Source: Pseudomonadota bacterium
GTDB taxonomy: Bacteria; Pseudomonadota; Gammaproteobacteria; Steroidobacterales; Steroidobacteraceae
Reading direction: 5' to 3'
Length of the DNA stretch: 64,000 nt
Assembly (NCBI GenBank): GCA_018241425.1
Contig: JAFEDU010000003.1
Location: 310,001-374,000 of the forward strand
In this document: piece by piece, positions 33,366 to 42,401 of the stretch
How positions within the stretch are numbered: position 1 is the first letter of the stretch
How the letters are laid out: each line of letters starts with the position of its first letter
Made by a program: the position numbers and the translations under genes
The notes under the pieces: generated by a model
The model's database searches: none
Told to the model about the DNA's origin: nothing
What the model saw: only the letters and a program-made list of their open reading frames with translations

Positions 33366-34589
33366 ATGCAAGGCAAGCGGATCCTCCTAGGCGTGACCGG
33401 CGGCATCGCCGCCTACAAGAGTCCGGACCTCGTGCGGCGCCTGCGCGAGCGGGGTGCCGACGTGCAGGTCGTCATGACCGCCGCGGCCGCCGAGTTCGTC
33501 ACCGCCGCCACCTTCCAGGCAGTATCCGGACACCCGGTGCGCACCTCGCTGTGGGATGCCGCCGCCGAGGCGGCCATGGGACACATCGAGCTTGCGCGCT
33601 GGGCCGAGCTGGTTCTGGTCGCGCCGGCGAGCGCCGATTTCCTGGCGCGGCTCGCCACCGGGCAGGCCGACGACCTGCTCGCGACGCTGTGCCTCGCGAC
33701 CGCAGCCCCGATCGCGGTGGCACCGGCCATGAACCACCTCATGTGGGCCAACCCCGCCACGCGCGCCAACGTCGCCGTGCTCCAGTCCCGCGGGGTGCGG
33801 ATCCTGGGACCCGGCGATGGCGACCAGGCCTGCGGTGAAACCGGGCCCGGGCGCATGCTCGAGCCCGTGGACCTCGCCGGGCGCACGCTTGCCTTGCTGC
33901 CCGGCAGCGGTGCACTCGCCGGCAAGCGGGTGCTCATCACCGCCGGCCCCACCCGCGAGCCGATCGACCCGGTGCGTTTCGTGAGCAACCGTTCCTCGGG
34001 CAAGATGGGCTTCGCGGTCGCGCAGGCGGCGCGCGAGGCCGGCGCCGAGGTCGTGCTGGTGTCGGGCCCGGTCGCGATCACGACCCCGCCGGGGGTGGCG
34101 CGCGTGGACGTTGAGAGCGCCGCCGACATGCTGGCCGCGGTGTTGCGCGAACTGCCCGGAACCGACGTCTTCATCTCCACCGCCGCGGTCGCCGACTACC
34201 GGCCGCAGTGCTGTGCACCGCAGAAGATCAAGAAGACCAGCGACCGGCTGGACCTGTCGATGGAGCGCACCGCGGACGTGCTCGCCACGGTGGCGGCGCA
34301 CGAGAAGCGCCCCTACGTGGTCGGCTTTGCCGCCGAGACCGAGCAGGTCGAGCAGAACGCCCGCGCGAAGCTCATGAAGAAGAACCTCGACATGATCGCA
34401 GCCAACGAGGTCGGCCACGACAAGGCCTTCGACTGCGAGGACAACCAGCTGCTCGTGCTCGGCCGCAATGCACGCCACGAGCTGCCGCGCGCCGGGAAGC
34501 TGGTGCTTGCCCGCGGCCTGATCGAGCTCATCGCCCAGGATATTGCCGCGCGCGGCGCCGTACGGCAGCGCGGCTCGGCGCTCGCGTGA
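33366..34589 (+). CDS. coaBC: bifunctional phosphopantothenoylcysteine synthetase/decarboxylase
   Basis: A 407-residue fusion enzyme of CoA biosynthesis. The N-terminal FMN decarboxylase (CoaC, ~1-185) has [16 protein letters not shown], the active-site His region and [12 protein letters not shown]. The C-terminal synthetase (CoaB, ~190-400) has [27 protein letters not shown] and VADYRP, with the KIKK segment. ATG at 33366 is preferred; the upstream ATG at 33336 overlaps a GATAAT -10 element, so it would be in the promoter. Its stop overlaps the dut start (GTGA). Confidence 0.95.
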   Translation: MQGKRILLGVTGGIAAYKSPDLVRRLRERGADVQVVMTAAAAEFVTAATFQAVSGHPVRTSLWDAAAEAAMGHIELARWAELVLVAPASADFLARLATGQADDLLATLCLATAAPIAVAPAMNHLMWANPATRANVAVLQSRGVRILGPGDGDQACGETGPGRMLEPVDLAGRTLALLPGSGALAGKRVLITAGPTREPIDPVRFVSNRSSGKMGFAVAQAAREAGAEVVLVSGPVAITTPPGVARVDVESAADMLAAVLRELPGTDVFISTAAVADYRPQCCAPQKIKKTSDRLDLSMERTADVLATVAAHEKRPYVVGFAAETEQVEQNARAKLMKKNLDMIAANEVGHDKAFDCEDNQLLVLGRNARHELPRAGKLVLARGLIELIAQDIAARGAVRQRGSALA

Positions 34590-35062
34590 GCGGGGCGGAC
34601 GGCGCGCGCCGCGCCCTGAAGGTGCGCATCCTCGATGCGCGCATCGGCCAGGAGTTTCCGCTGCCGGCCTACGCCACCGCAGGCTCCGCCGGGCTTGACC
34701 TGCGGGCCTGTGTGGAGCGGGCGTTCACCCTGCAGCCCGGGCGCGCGGAACTGGTGCCCACCGGCCTCTCGATCCACCTGGACGACCCGGGACTCGCCGC
34801 GGTCATCCTGCCGCGCTCGGGCCTCGGCCACAAACACGGCATCGTGCTCGGCAACCTCGTCGGGCTGATCGACTCCGACTACCAGGGACCGCTCATGGTG
34901 TCGCTGTGGAACCGCGGCCCCGAGCCGTTCACGGTCAACCCCGGCGAGCGCATCGCGCAGCTGGTGGTCGTTCCGGTGGTGCAGGTGGAACTCGAAGTGG
35001 TGGAGGAGTTTGCCGCCACGGCGCGCGGCGCCGGCGGCTTCGGCCATTCCGGTCGCGGCTGA
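34586..35062 (+). CDS. dut: deoxyuridine 5'-triphosphate nucleotidohydrolase
   Basis: A 158-residue trimeric dUTPase that hydrolyses dUTP to dUMP. The motifs are in order: [10 protein letters not shown] (1), [12 protein letters not shown] (2), [11 protein letters not shown] (3), [11 protein letters not shown] (4) and the C-terminal GGFGHSGRG (5). Motif 5 has His-Ser where Ser-Thr is common. GTG at 34586 overlaps the coaBC stop (GTGA), the widely conserved coaBC-dut coupling. Confidence 0.94.
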   Translation: MSGADGARRALKVRILDARIGQEFPLPAYATAGSAGLDLRACVERAFTLQPGRAELVPTGLSIHLDDPGLAAVILPRSGLGHKHGIVLGNLVGLIDSDYQGPLMVSLWNRGPEPFTVNPGERIAQLVVVPVVQVELEVVEEFAATARGAGGFGHSGRG

Positions 35063-35080
35063 GGGGCGCTCGCGCCCGCC

Positions 35081-35716
35081 TCAATCCGTGTGGATGGTGT
35101 GCAGCTCGCGGTAACGCTGGATGTCGGCGTCGAATTGCGCGCGCAGGGTCTTCTCTTCCTCGCCCTTGGCCGTGAGCGCCGCGGTCTGCTGGCGCACCTC
35201 GTTCAGCGTGCGCACCAGGTTCTCGGCGAGGTCGTCCGGCATGCGCCGCGCATCCGCGCCGCTGTTGTACGGCGCAAAACTCAGCGCGCGCGCCTGCAGC
35301 GACCCCAGGCGCGAACGCAGGCTCTCGACGTACTGCTCGGTGGCCTGCCGCTGTCCCTGCAGCTGGTCGAGGCGCACGTCGCGCAGCGCCTCGATGTCGG
35401 CAACCGAGGTGTAGGTGGAGACCAGGAAGCTGTCGTGCTGGCGCTGGCGCAGCTGCTCGGCCTTCTTGCGCGCGGCCGCCGCGGCCTGCTCCGGGGAGAG
35501 GGCGGCATCGACGTGTGACACCTCCACGCCCTGGTTGTTGAGGAGCGAGCGCTGCTGCTGCGAGTACTGCGGCGGCACGTGGTCGCCGTAGTGCGTCACG
35601 CCCTGCTCGTCGACCCACTTGTAGGCGATTCCAGCTTTGTGATCCGGCGCGGCCAGCGCGCTCGATACGAAGAGCGTGCCGCAGATGAGGGCGACCAGGC
35701 GTGGGCGAGGCGACAT
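35081..35716 (-). CDS. DUF4124-domain exported coiled-coil protein
   Basis: A 211-residue protein with a signal peptide (cleavage near ALA-AP, ~24). A DUF4124 domain (IAYKWVDEQGVTHYGDHVPP) is followed by a long helical coiled-coil region rich in Gln, Arg and Glu (AAAAARKKAEQLRQRQH...; LNEVRQQTAALTAKGEEEKTLRAQF). DUF4124 proteins are common periplasmic proteins of gammaproteobacteria without known function. ATG at 35716 is chosen from the signal peptide. It is convergent with dut and 38 bases downstream of pyrE. Confidence 0.8.
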   Translation of the reverse strand: MSPRPRLVALICGTLFVSSALAAPDHKAGIAYKWVDEQGVTHYGDHVPPQYSQQQRSLLNNQGVEVSHVDAALSPEQAAAAARKKAEQLRQRQHDSFLVSTYTSVADIEALRDVRLDQLQGQRQATEQYVESLRSRLGSLQARALSFAPYNSGADARRMPDDLAENLVRTLNEVRQQTAALTAKGEEEKTLRAQFDADIQRYRELHTIHTD

Positions 35717-35754
35717 AGTGCTAGTTTCCGGCGCGACGAGGGGCGCTGGCAAGC

Positions 35755-36414
35755 TCAAACAACACCGTAACGCTCCCGGTAAGCCTTGAGGGCTGTGAGC
35801 TGGTCGGCAGAAATGCGCGTGCGGCCGTCGGTATCGCGCGACAGCGCCTCGATGAGGTCGGCGAGTGTGACGATGCTCACACATCGCACGCCCTCGCGTT
35901 GCTCGACCTCCTGCACCGCCGTGAGCTCGCCGGTGCCACGCTCCTGGCGGTCCAGTGCCAGCGCCACCGCGGCGACCTCGGCGCCCGCGGCGCGGATGAT
36001 CTCGAGCGACTCGCGTACCGCGGTGCCCGCCGTGATCACGTCGTCGACGATCAGCACCCGGCCCTGGAGTTGCGCTCCCACGATGCGCCCGCCCTCGCCA
36101 TGGTCCTTGGCTTCCTTGCGGTTGAAGGCATAGGGCACGTTGCGGTGGTGGTATGCGGCCAGCGCGACCGCGGTCGCGGTTACGAGCGGTATCCCCTTGT
36201 AGGCCGGCCCGAACAGCATGTCGAAGCCGACGCCGGAGGCGATGATCGAGTCCGCATAGCAGCGGCCGAGCAGGTGCGCAGCCTCCCCGTCGCTGAACAG
36301 GCCGGCGTTGAAGAAGTAGGGGCTCTCGCGCCCGGACTTCAGCGTGAACTTCCCGAAGCGCAGCGCCTCGCGCTTCAGGGCCAGGTCGATGAACGTGAGC
36401 TGGTGTTGCTGCAT
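35755..36414 (-). CDS. pyrE: orotate phosphoribosyltransferase
   Basis: A 219-residue enzyme that makes orotidine monophosphate from orotate and PRPP. It has the opening [31 protein letters not shown], the flexible loop [13 protein letters not shown] and the PRPP motif [17 protein letters not shown]. Start ATG at 36414; an ATG at 36432 would overlap the divergent nuclease gene. Only 16 bases separate the two start codons, so each promoter must lie in the other's coding region. Confidence 0.95.
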   Translation of the reverse strand: MQQHQLTFIDLALKREALRFGKFTLKSGRESPYFFNAGLFSDGEAAHLLGRCYADSIIASGVGFDMLFGPAYKGIPLVTATAVALAAYHHRNVPYAFNRKEAKDHGEGGRIVGAQLQGRVLIVDDVITAGTAVRESLEIIRAAGAEVAAVALALDRQERGTGELTAVQEVEQREGVRCVSIVTLADLIEALSRDTDGRTRISADQLTALKAYRERYGVV

Positions 36415-36430
36415 GTCATATGATTGCTCC

Positions 36431-37198
36431 ATGCGCGTCATCACCGTCAACGTCTGCGGCATCCGTTCCGCGGCGGCCAAGGGCCTGTTCCGCTGGCTGT
36501 CGCGCCAGCGCGCCGACTTCATCTGCCTGCAGGAGACCAAGAGCCAGGAGCACCAGCTCGAAGGTCACGGCACCGAACTCAAGGGCTATCACGCCTTCTT
36601 CCACGACGCCGAGAGGAAGGGCTACGCCGGGGTGGCGCTCTACAGCCGCGAGCGGCCGACGCGCGTGCGGCGCGGGTTCGGCACGCCGGAGTTCGATCGC
36701 GAGGGGCGCTACCTGGAAGCCGAGGTGGGCGGCCTCTCGGTGGTCTCCCTCTACCTGCCCTCCGGTTCCGCCGGTCCCGAGCGCCAGGCCTCCAAGTTCC
36801 GCTTCCTGGAGGCTTTCACCCCGCACCTCGAGAGCCTGCGGCGCCGCCGCCGCCACTACATCCTGTGCGGGGACTGGAACATCGCGCACCGCGCCATCGA
36901 CCTGCGCAACTGGCGCTCCAACCAGAAGAACTCGGGCTTCCTGCCCGAGGAGCGGGCCTGGCTCGACACCCTCTTCGACGGCGGCGGCTACGTGGACGCC
37001 TTCCGCGAGGTGTGCCCCAAGCCCGACCAGTACACCTGGTGGTCCAACCGCGGCCGGGCGCGCGAGAACAACGTCGGCTGGCGCATCGACTACCAGGTGG
37101 TCAGTCGCTCGCTGGCGGGCCGGGCGCGTCGGGCCTCCATATATAAGGAGAAGCGCTTTTCCGACCACGCGCCCCTGATCATGGACTACGAACTTTGA
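36431..37198 (+). CDS. exodeoxyribonuclease III / Crc-family protein with intact catalytic residues
   Basis: A 255-residue EEP-fold protein. The nuclease residues are all present: Asn7, Glu35 (CLQETK), Tyr108, Asp148/Asn150 (GDWN), Asp220 and the Asp245-His246 pair (FSDHAPL). It should therefore act as an AP endonuclease/3' exonuclease. The sequence and location, divergent from pyrE, also match Pseudomonas Crc (for example LYLPSG, RAWLD and GWRIDYQV segments). Crc has lost the catalytic residues and works with Hfq in catabolite repression. It is thus a Crc-clade protein that kept the enzyme site. It overlaps the next gene by four bases. Confidence 0.9.
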   Translation: MRVITVNVCGIRSAAAKGLFRWLSRQRADFICLQETKSQEHQLEGHGTELKGYHAFFHDAERKGYAGVALYSRERPTRVRRGFGTPEFDREGRYLEAEVGGLSVVSLYLPSGSAGPERQASKFRFLEAFTPHLESLRRRRRHYILCGDWNIAHRAIDLRNWRSNQKNSGFLPEERAWLDTLFDGGGYVDAFREVCPKPDQYTWWSNRGRARENNVGWRIDYQVVSRSLAGRARRASIYKEKRFSDHAPLIMDYEL

Positions 37199-38460
37199 GC
37201 GAGCCCCGGGGGAGCCCCCGCCCGCGCCTCGCCGAGGTGCTGGCGACGCCCAAGATGCTGGCTATCCTGCTGCTCGGGGCGGCATCGGGCTTTCCCAACC
37301 AGATCACCGAGAGCTCGCTCCAGGCCTGGCTCAAGGACACCGGGGCGAGCAACACCGTCATCGGCATTCTCACCTACGTCTCACTGCCGTACCTGCTGAA
37401 GCCGCTGTGGGCGCCGCTCGTCGACCGCTACACGCTGCCCTTCCTCGGCCGGCGCCGCGGCTGGATCCTCGCCATGCAGGTGGCGCTCGCATTCGCGATC
37501 GCGCTGTTCGCCATCCAGGACCCGGCGCAGCACCTGGCGCCGTTCGCGGTGTGCGCCTTCGCTATCGTGTTCTTCTCCGCCACCCAGGACATCGCCTACG
37601 ACGCCTACCGGACCGACGTCACGCTGCCGAGCGAACGCGGGCTGGCCGCGGCGGCGGTGAACCTCGGCTACCGCACCGCCGCCTACTTCGCCTCCGCGTT
37701 CTCGCTGATCGCGGCGGACTACTTCGGCTGGCGCGTCGCCTTCCTGGTGCTCGCCACCGTGATGCTGGCGTTCTGCATCGCCACCGTGCGCGCGCCGTCC
37801 TCGCACAACCAGTACCAGCCGCGCTCGCTGTCGGAATCGGTCCGCGATCCGCTGCGGCAGCTCATGAGCACCCCCAGCGCGCTAGCACTCATCGCGGTGG
37901 TGCTGCTGTTCAAGCTCGGCGATGCCTTCGCCAACAAGCTGTTCACGCCCTTCATGATGGACGTGGGCTTCTCCAAGCGCGAGATCGGCGCGATCGTCAA
38001 GGCGCTGTTCACCGTGTCCTCGCTCGGCGGTTCGCTGCTGGGCGGCATCTTCATGGTGCGCCTCGGCCTCCTGCGCTCGATGCTCGCGTTCGGGCTGCTG
38101 CAGGCGCTGAGCAACCTCATCTACTGCGTGCTCGCCGTGAGCGGCAAGAGCTACGCCGTGATGGCGATCGCGGTCGTGCTCGAGCACGTGGCGGCAGCGA
38201 TGGGCAACATCGCCCTCGTGGCGCTCATCATGGCCATGTGCGACGTGCGCTACAGTGCCTTTCAGTACGCCTTGCTGTCGGCGCTGGCGCTGCTGCCGCG
38301 CTACAGCCTTGGCTACCCGGCCGGCTGGGTCGCCGACCACGGCGGGTGGTACGTCTATTACGTCGCGAGCTTTGCACTCGCACTGCCGGGCCTGATCTGT
38401 GTGTGGCTGAACCGGCGCCGCATCGAGGAGCTCGATGAGGCGCGTCCCGAGCCGGCATGA
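37195..38460 (+). CDS. AmpG-like MFS permease
   Basis: A 421-residue MFS transporter with 12 predicted helices. The N-terminal half (GAASGFPNQITESSLQAWLKDTGAS...SLPYLLKPLWAPLVDRY) is characteristic of AmpG, which imports anhydromuropeptides from cell-wall turnover, and LGRRRGWI is the MFS loop motif. TTG at 37195 overlaps the nuclease stop; an internal GTG or ATG near residue 15-20 is possible. AmpG feeding AmpR-type beta-lactamase control is known, but no ampR or ampC is here. It is coupled to the Rieske gene by ATGA overlap. Confidence 0.82.
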   Translation: MSEPRGSPRPRLAEVLATPKMLAILLLGAASGFPNQITESSLQAWLKDTGASNTVIGILTYVSLPYLLKPLWAPLVDRYTLPFLGRRRGWILAMQVALAFAIALFAIQDPAQHLAPFAVCAFAIVFFSATQDIAYDAYRTDVTLPSERGLAAAAVNLGYRTAAYFASAFSLIAADYFGWRVAFLVLATVMLAFCIATVRAPSSHNQYQPRSLSESVRDPLRQLMSTPSALALIAVVLLFKLGDAFANKLFTPFMMDVGFSKREIGAIVKALFTVSSLGGSLLGGIFMVRLGLLRSMLAFGLLQALSNLIYCVLAVSGKSYAVMAIAVVLEHVAAAMGNIALVALIMAMCDVRYSAFQYALLSALALLPRYSLGYPAGWVADHGGWYVYYVASFALALPGLICVWLNRRRIEELDEARPEPA

Positions 38461-38873
38461 ACGCCCCGGGCGGAGAAGTCATCGACCTCGAGCGCGTGAT
38501 CTGCCGCGAGTCGGACCTCGAGGGCAAGGGGACGCACCCCTTCACGCTCGGGCGCGGGGATTGGCCGCTCAAGGGCTTCGTGGTGCGTGCCGGCGCCGCC
38601 GTGCACGCTTACGTGAACCGCTGCCCGCATGCCGGGCACCCGCTGGATCTCGTGCCGGGGCGCTTCCTGACCGCCGACGGCACGCTGCTCCTGTGCGCCT
38701 CGCACGGTGCGCTGTTCGAGAAGTCCACGGGGCTGTGCCTTGCCGGGCCGTGCGCCGGGCGTGGCCTCACGCGCGTGCCGGTCAGGGTGCGGCTGGGCCT
38801 GGTGATGCTGGAGGAGGGCGCCGAGCCGGAGGCGCTCGCGGCGACCCTGGACCCTGCGCCGCAGGGCTACTGA
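38457..38873 (+). CDS. Rieske [2Fe-2S] ferredoxin-like protein
   Basis: A 138-residue single-domain Rieske protein. The cluster ligands are Cys56-Pro-His58 (NRCPHAGHPLDL) and Cys80-x2-His83 (LCASHGALFEK), with the GxC...GPC loop cysteines present. It lacks a signal peptide or TM helix, so it is a soluble electron carrier or a small subunit of an unknown oxygenase. Its start overlaps the MFS stop (ATGA). The partner is not evident nearby. Confidence 0.87.
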   Translation: MNAPGGEVIDLERVICRESDLEGKGTHPFTLGRGDWPLKGFVVRAGAAVHAYVNRCPHAGHPLDLVPGRFLTADGTLLLCASHGALFEKSTGLCLAGPCAGRGLTRVPVRVRLGLVMLEEGAEPEALAATLDPAPQGY

Positions 38874-39187
38874 TCGAAGAGGTCGATGTTGTCCAGGCCG
38901 CTGGCCCGCAGGTCGCGCTCCTCGCCGAGCGCATCGTTGCCGGTGCGGCCGTCCTCGTCGCTGCCCTCGACGTCCACCGAGCCGGTCCAGTCCTCGGGAG
39001 GTTCCGCGGACTCCAGGGCCCCGTCGTCCCATTGCGACTCCCAGTCCTCCACGTCCATCTCCTCGACGGTGCCGTCGAAGTACTGGATCTCGATCGTGCC
39101 GTCGTCGTCGTCGAAGGCCACGACCTCAAACAGCGCACCGCCGTTCAGCCGGTACCAGTCACCGATGGCCGGTTGGGGACTCGCCAT
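38867..39187 (-). CDS. acidic small protein, DUF6763-like
   Basis: A 106-residue, strongly acidic protein with a conserved N-terminus (IGDWYRLNGGALFEVVAFDDDDGTIEIQYFDGTVEEMDVEDW) predicted as an SH3-like beta fold. A disordered acidic tail ends DNIDLFDQ. I recall this pattern as DUF6763, common in gammaproteobacteria and of unknown function. ATG at 39187 is preceded by GGAGATAACGTCC. Its stop overlaps the convergent Rieske gene by seven bases. Confidence 0.7.
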   Translation of the reverse strand: MASPQPAIGDWYRLNGGALFEVVAFDDDDGTIEIQYFDGTVEEMDVEDWESQWDDGALESAEPPEDWTGSVDVEGSDEDGRTGNDALGEERDLRASGLDNIDLFDQ

Positions 39188-39358
39188 GGACGTTATCTCC
39201 TGGATGAGACACGATCCGCAGTGCCGCGCAGGCAGAGGCGGTCGAGTCATGTTGCGCCTCGCCGCCGGGCCTTTCAAGAACTTCATGGCCCGCATGCGCG
39301 CGAAAATTTCACCGTCACGTCACGGCCGCAGGTTGAGGAGCGCATTGCGCACAGCACC

Positions 39359-39988
39359 ATGTTCGAGCAGCCCCTGAAATTCCTGGTCGTGTTCTTCGTC
39401 GTGGTGGAACCGGTGTCGCTGATCCCGCTGTTCTCGGGCCTGACCGCGGGCGCGACGCCCGCCTACAAGCGCCGCATGGCGCTGAAGGCGGTGATCATCG
39501 CCGCGCTGATACTGGTGCTGTTCGCCTTCGGTGGCGCCGCGTTCCTGGAGCTGATGGGAATCAGTCTGCAGGCGTTTCGCATTTTCGGTGGCATGCTGTT
39601 GTTTCTCCTGTCCCTGGAGATGGTGTTTGCGCGCGAGTCGGGGACCCGCACCTCCAGCGGCGAGGCCGCCGAGAGCAAGCGGCGCGCCGACGTCTCGGTC
39701 TTCCCGCTCGCCTTTCCCTTCATCGCAGGTCCCGGTGCGCTCGCCACCATCCTGCTGTGGTTCGGCCCCCTGCACGCCGGGCGTGATGCCGTGCTGTTCG
39801 CCGGCTACCTCGTCGCCGTGTGCGCGGTACTGCTGATCTCGCTGGTGCTCATGCTGTTGGCCGAGCCCCTCATGCGCATCATCGGCGTGACGGGCGCGAA
39901 CGTCGCGAGCCGGCTGCTCGGGGTGATCCTGGGCGCGCTCGCCGTGCAGTTCGTGCTCGACGGGCTGCGCCAGGCCTTCGCGAGCTAA
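39359..39988 (+). CDS. MarC-family integral membrane protein
   Basis: A 209-residue protein with six predicted helices: FLVVFFVVVEPVSLIPLFSGLT, then AALILVLFAFGGAAFLELMGISLQAFRIFGG, and FPLAFPFIAGPGALATILLW. The GI(S)LxAFRIxGGxLLFLLSLEMV and PLAxPxIAGPGA motifs define the MarC/NAAT family. Despite early naming, a role in multiple antibiotic resistance is not supported and the substrate is unknown. ATG 39359 lacks a close Shine-Dalgarno (GAGGAG is ~20 bases upstream). It is convergent with trmB, with a four-base overlap. Confidence 0.88.
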   Translation: MFEQPLKFLVVFFVVVEPVSLIPLFSGLTAGATPAYKRRMALKAVIIAALILVLFAFGGAAFLELMGISLQAFRIFGGMLLFLLSLEMVFARESGTRTSSGEAAESKRRADVSVFPLAFPFIAGPGALATILLWFGPLHAGRDAVLFAGYLVAVCAVLLISLVLMLLAEPLMRIIGVTGANVASRLLGVILGALAVQFVLDGLRQAFAS

Positions 39989-40674
39989 CCTGGCCGGGCG
40001 AAGGCCAGGTCCCAGACCCCGTGGCCGAGCCGCGTGCCGCGGCGCTCGAAACGGGTCGGGCTACGCGAGCCCGGGCGCGGGGCATAACCGCCCCCGGGGC
40101 TGAGGTTCGCAAGCTCGGGACAGGCGCTCAGGGTCTCGAGCATCTGCTGCGCGTAGGGTTCCCAGTCGGTGGCGAGCCGCAACACCCCCGCGGGCTTGAG
40201 GTGCTGCGCGGCGAGCGTCACGAACGGTCCCTGGATGAGCCGCCGCTTGTGGTGGCGCTTCTTGGGCCACGGATCCGGGAACAGGATGAGGATCTCGTCG
40301 AGGCTGGCCGGCGGCAGCTGTGCCGCCAGGACCTCCACCGCGTCGTGACAGATCAGGCGCACGTTGCTTAAGGCCGACTCGGACAGGCCCAGCATCAGCC
40401 GACCGAGGCCGGCGCGGTGCACCTCCACGCCCAGGAAGTCCCGCTCCGGGTGTGCCCGCGCGAGCGAGAGCAGGTGATCCCCGTTGCCGAAGCCGATCTC
40501 CAGGGTGAGGGGGGCGGCGCGACCGAACAGGCGCGCAAGGTCGAGCGGCGCCGGCGTGAACTCGACCCCGTAGCGTGGCCACAGCTCCTCGAGCGCGCGC
40601 TCCTGCGCGGGCGTGATGCGGCCGGCCCGGGTGACGAAGGAGCGGATCGAGCGGGGGTGTTCGGGCTGGGTCAT
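39985..40674 (-). CDS. trmB: tRNA (guanine46-N7)-methyltransferase
   Basis: A 229-residue SAM methyltransferase that makes m7G46 in the tRNA variable loop. It has SIRSFVTRAGRITPAQERALEELWP, the SAM motif LTLEIGFGNGDHLLSLA, FLGVEVHRAGLGRLM and the signature ILILFPDPWPKKRHHKRRLIQ. The C-terminal TRFERRGTRLGHGVWDL segment binds SAM and tRNA. ATG at 40674 gives the family's standard start. Overlaps the end of MarC. Confidence 0.95.
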   Translation of the reverse strand: MTQPEHPRSIRSFVTRAGRITPAQERALEELWPRYGVEFTPAPLDLARLFGRAAPLTLEIGFGNGDHLLSLARAHPERDFLGVEVHRAGLGRLMLGLSESALSNVRLICHDAVEVLAAQLPPASLDEILILFPDPWPKKRHHKRRLIQGPFVTLAAQHLKPAGVLRLATDWEPYAQQMLETLSACPELANLSPGGGYAPRPGSRSPTRFERRGTRLGHGVWDLAFARPG

Positions 40675-40783
40675 GGAGGGTGCCGGTGAGGGCGCGATCT
40701 TACCCAAGGGCGCGCGCCGGCGTGGGGCTCGTGGTATAAGCCCGGCGGCGCGCCCGCACGGACCGCAAGGGGAAGGAACAACG

Positions 40784-42379
40784 ATGCTGAAGTTCACCGT
40801 CGCAACCATGCTGCTGCTCACCCTCGGGCCGGCCCTCGCCGCCGAGGAACCCCGCGAGCCGCCAAAGGCCGGCTCGACGGCGCCCACGCCGGCGGAGGTC
40901 TCGCAGCTGTGCCGCATCGACATCAAGGGTGACAAGAAGGACGCGTACCTGCGCCTGCCGAAGGCGGAGAGCTCGGTCACCCAGCACCGCATCCAGATGT
41001 CGGGCCGGCCCATCGAGTACACCGCCACCGCGGGTAACCTCATCGTGCGCGACGACGACGACCGCCCGATCGCCAGCATCGGCTACGTCGCCTACACGCG
41101 CGCCGATGCGAAGGGCGGCCCGCGGCCGGTGACCTTCGCCTTCAACGGCGGCCCGGGCTCCTCCTCGCTGTGGCTGCACATGGGCATCCTCGGCCCCAGG
41201 CGCGTCGTGGTCGCCGACCCGAACCCGGTGCCGGCCGGTCCCTACCGCACCGTCGACAACGATTACGGCCTCATCGACAAGAGCGACCTCGTGATGATCG
41301 ACCCGGTCGGCACGGGCATCAGCCGCGCGGTGTGCGAGCACCGCGACGAGGAGTTCTGGGGCGTCGACCCGGACGTCGACTCGATCAGCCGCTTCATCAC
41401 CCAGTGGGTAAGCGACAACCAGCGCTGGAGCTCGCCGAAGTACCTGCTCGGGGAGAGCTACGGCACCACCCGCGGCGCGGCGATCATCAACTACCTGCGC
41501 GGCCGCCGCGACATGGACTTCAACGGCCTGATCCTGGTCTCGGTGGCGACCGACATCGAGGCGATCTTCGCCGAGCTTCCCGGCAACGACCGGCCCTACT
41601 CGGTCTACCTGCCCGGCTTCGCCGCGGTCGCCTGGTACCACAAGGCGCTGCCCGCCCAGCCCGCAGCGCTCGAGCCGTTCCTCAACGAGGTGCGCGCCTA
41701 CGCCAATGGCCCCTATACGCAGGCGCTGCTCAAGGGCGATGCTCTGCCGGCGGACGAACTCGAGGCCGTGGCGCAGAAGCTGCACGAGTACACCGGGCTG
41801 TCGGTGGAATACCTCAAGGCCGCCGACCTGCGGGTGAGCGAGAACGCCTTCGCGCACGAGCTGCTGAAGTCCCAGCGCAAGACCATCGGGCGCCTGGATG
41901 CCCGCTACGTCGGCAACACCTGGGACCCGCTGGAGAAGCTGACCGACTACGACCCGCAGTCCGCGGCCATCAGCGCCGCCTTCGCCGCGACCTTCCTCGA
42001 CTACTACCACGGCGAGCTCAAGTTCGGCGCCGGCCAGACCTACCGGCCGACCTACTGGCAGGCCGGCAGCAAGTGGGTGTGGACGCACAAGACCGGCCGC
42101 GGCGACCAGTTCGTCGTCAACACCGGCGTCGACCTCGCCGAGGCGCTCGTCAAGGATGCGACCCTCAGGGTGCTGGTGCTGAACGGTTACTACGATCTCG
42201 CCACGCCGTTCTCGGCGACCGAGTACGTCATGTCGCACCTGGGCGTACCGCCATCCGTGAGCTCGCGCATCAGCATGAAGTACTACGAGGCCGGGCACAT
42301 GATGTACGTGCACCCGGCGTCGGCCGCCAAGATGAAGCGCGACCTCGACGCCTTCATCGACGCCACCGCGCACCCCTAG
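40784..42379 (+). CDS. secreted S10-family serine carboxypeptidase-like protein
   Basis: A 531-residue exported peptidase with a signal peptide ending ALA-AE (~20). The S10 features are FAFNGGPGSSSLWLHMG (oxyanion hole), LLGESYGTTRG (nucleophile Ser), VLNGYYDLATPF (Asp) and YEAGHMMYVHP (His). Bacterial members of this group occur in proteobacteria that digest peptides outside the cell and are thought to act as periplasmic or outer-membrane carboxypeptidases. GGAAGGAA precedes ATG 40784. Its end is convergent with the lipid operon below. Confidence 0.9.
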   Translation: MLKFTVATMLLLTLGPALAAEEPREPPKAGSTAPTPAEVSQLCRIDIKGDKKDAYLRLPKAESSVTQHRIQMSGRPIEYTATAGNLIVRDDDDRPIASIGYVAYTRADAKGGPRPVTFAFNGGPGSSSLWLHMGILGPRRVVVADPNPVPAGPYRTVDNDYGLIDKSDLVMIDPVGTGISRAVCEHRDEEFWGVDPDVDSISRFITQWVSDNQRWSSPKYLLGESYGTTRGAAIINYLRGRRDMDFNGLILVSVATDIEAIFAELPGNDRPYSVYLPGFAAVAWYHKALPAQPAALEPFLNEVRAYANGPYTQALLKGDALPADELEAVAQKLHEYTGLSVEYLKAADLRVSENAFAHELLKSQRKTIGRLDARYVGNTWDPLEKLTDYDPQSAAISAAFAATFLDYYHGELKFGAGQTYRPTYWQAGSKWVWTHKTGRGDQFVVNTGVDLAEALVKDATLRVLVLNGYYDLATPFSATEYVMSHLGVPPSVSSRISMKYYEAGHMMYVHPASAAKMKRDLDAFIDATAHP

Positions 42380-42401
42380 GGTCCGCGGCGGCGCGGCGCG
42401 C

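Noticed and set aside
37195..38460. AmpG-AmpR beta-lactamase induction locus
   Set aside because: No ampR, ampC or other beta-lactamase gene is present; pbpG in the window is a PBP7-type endopeptidase elsewhere.
39359..39988. MarC as an antibiotic resistance determinant
   Set aside because: The old link to multiple resistance is not supported for the family; only membership is claimed.
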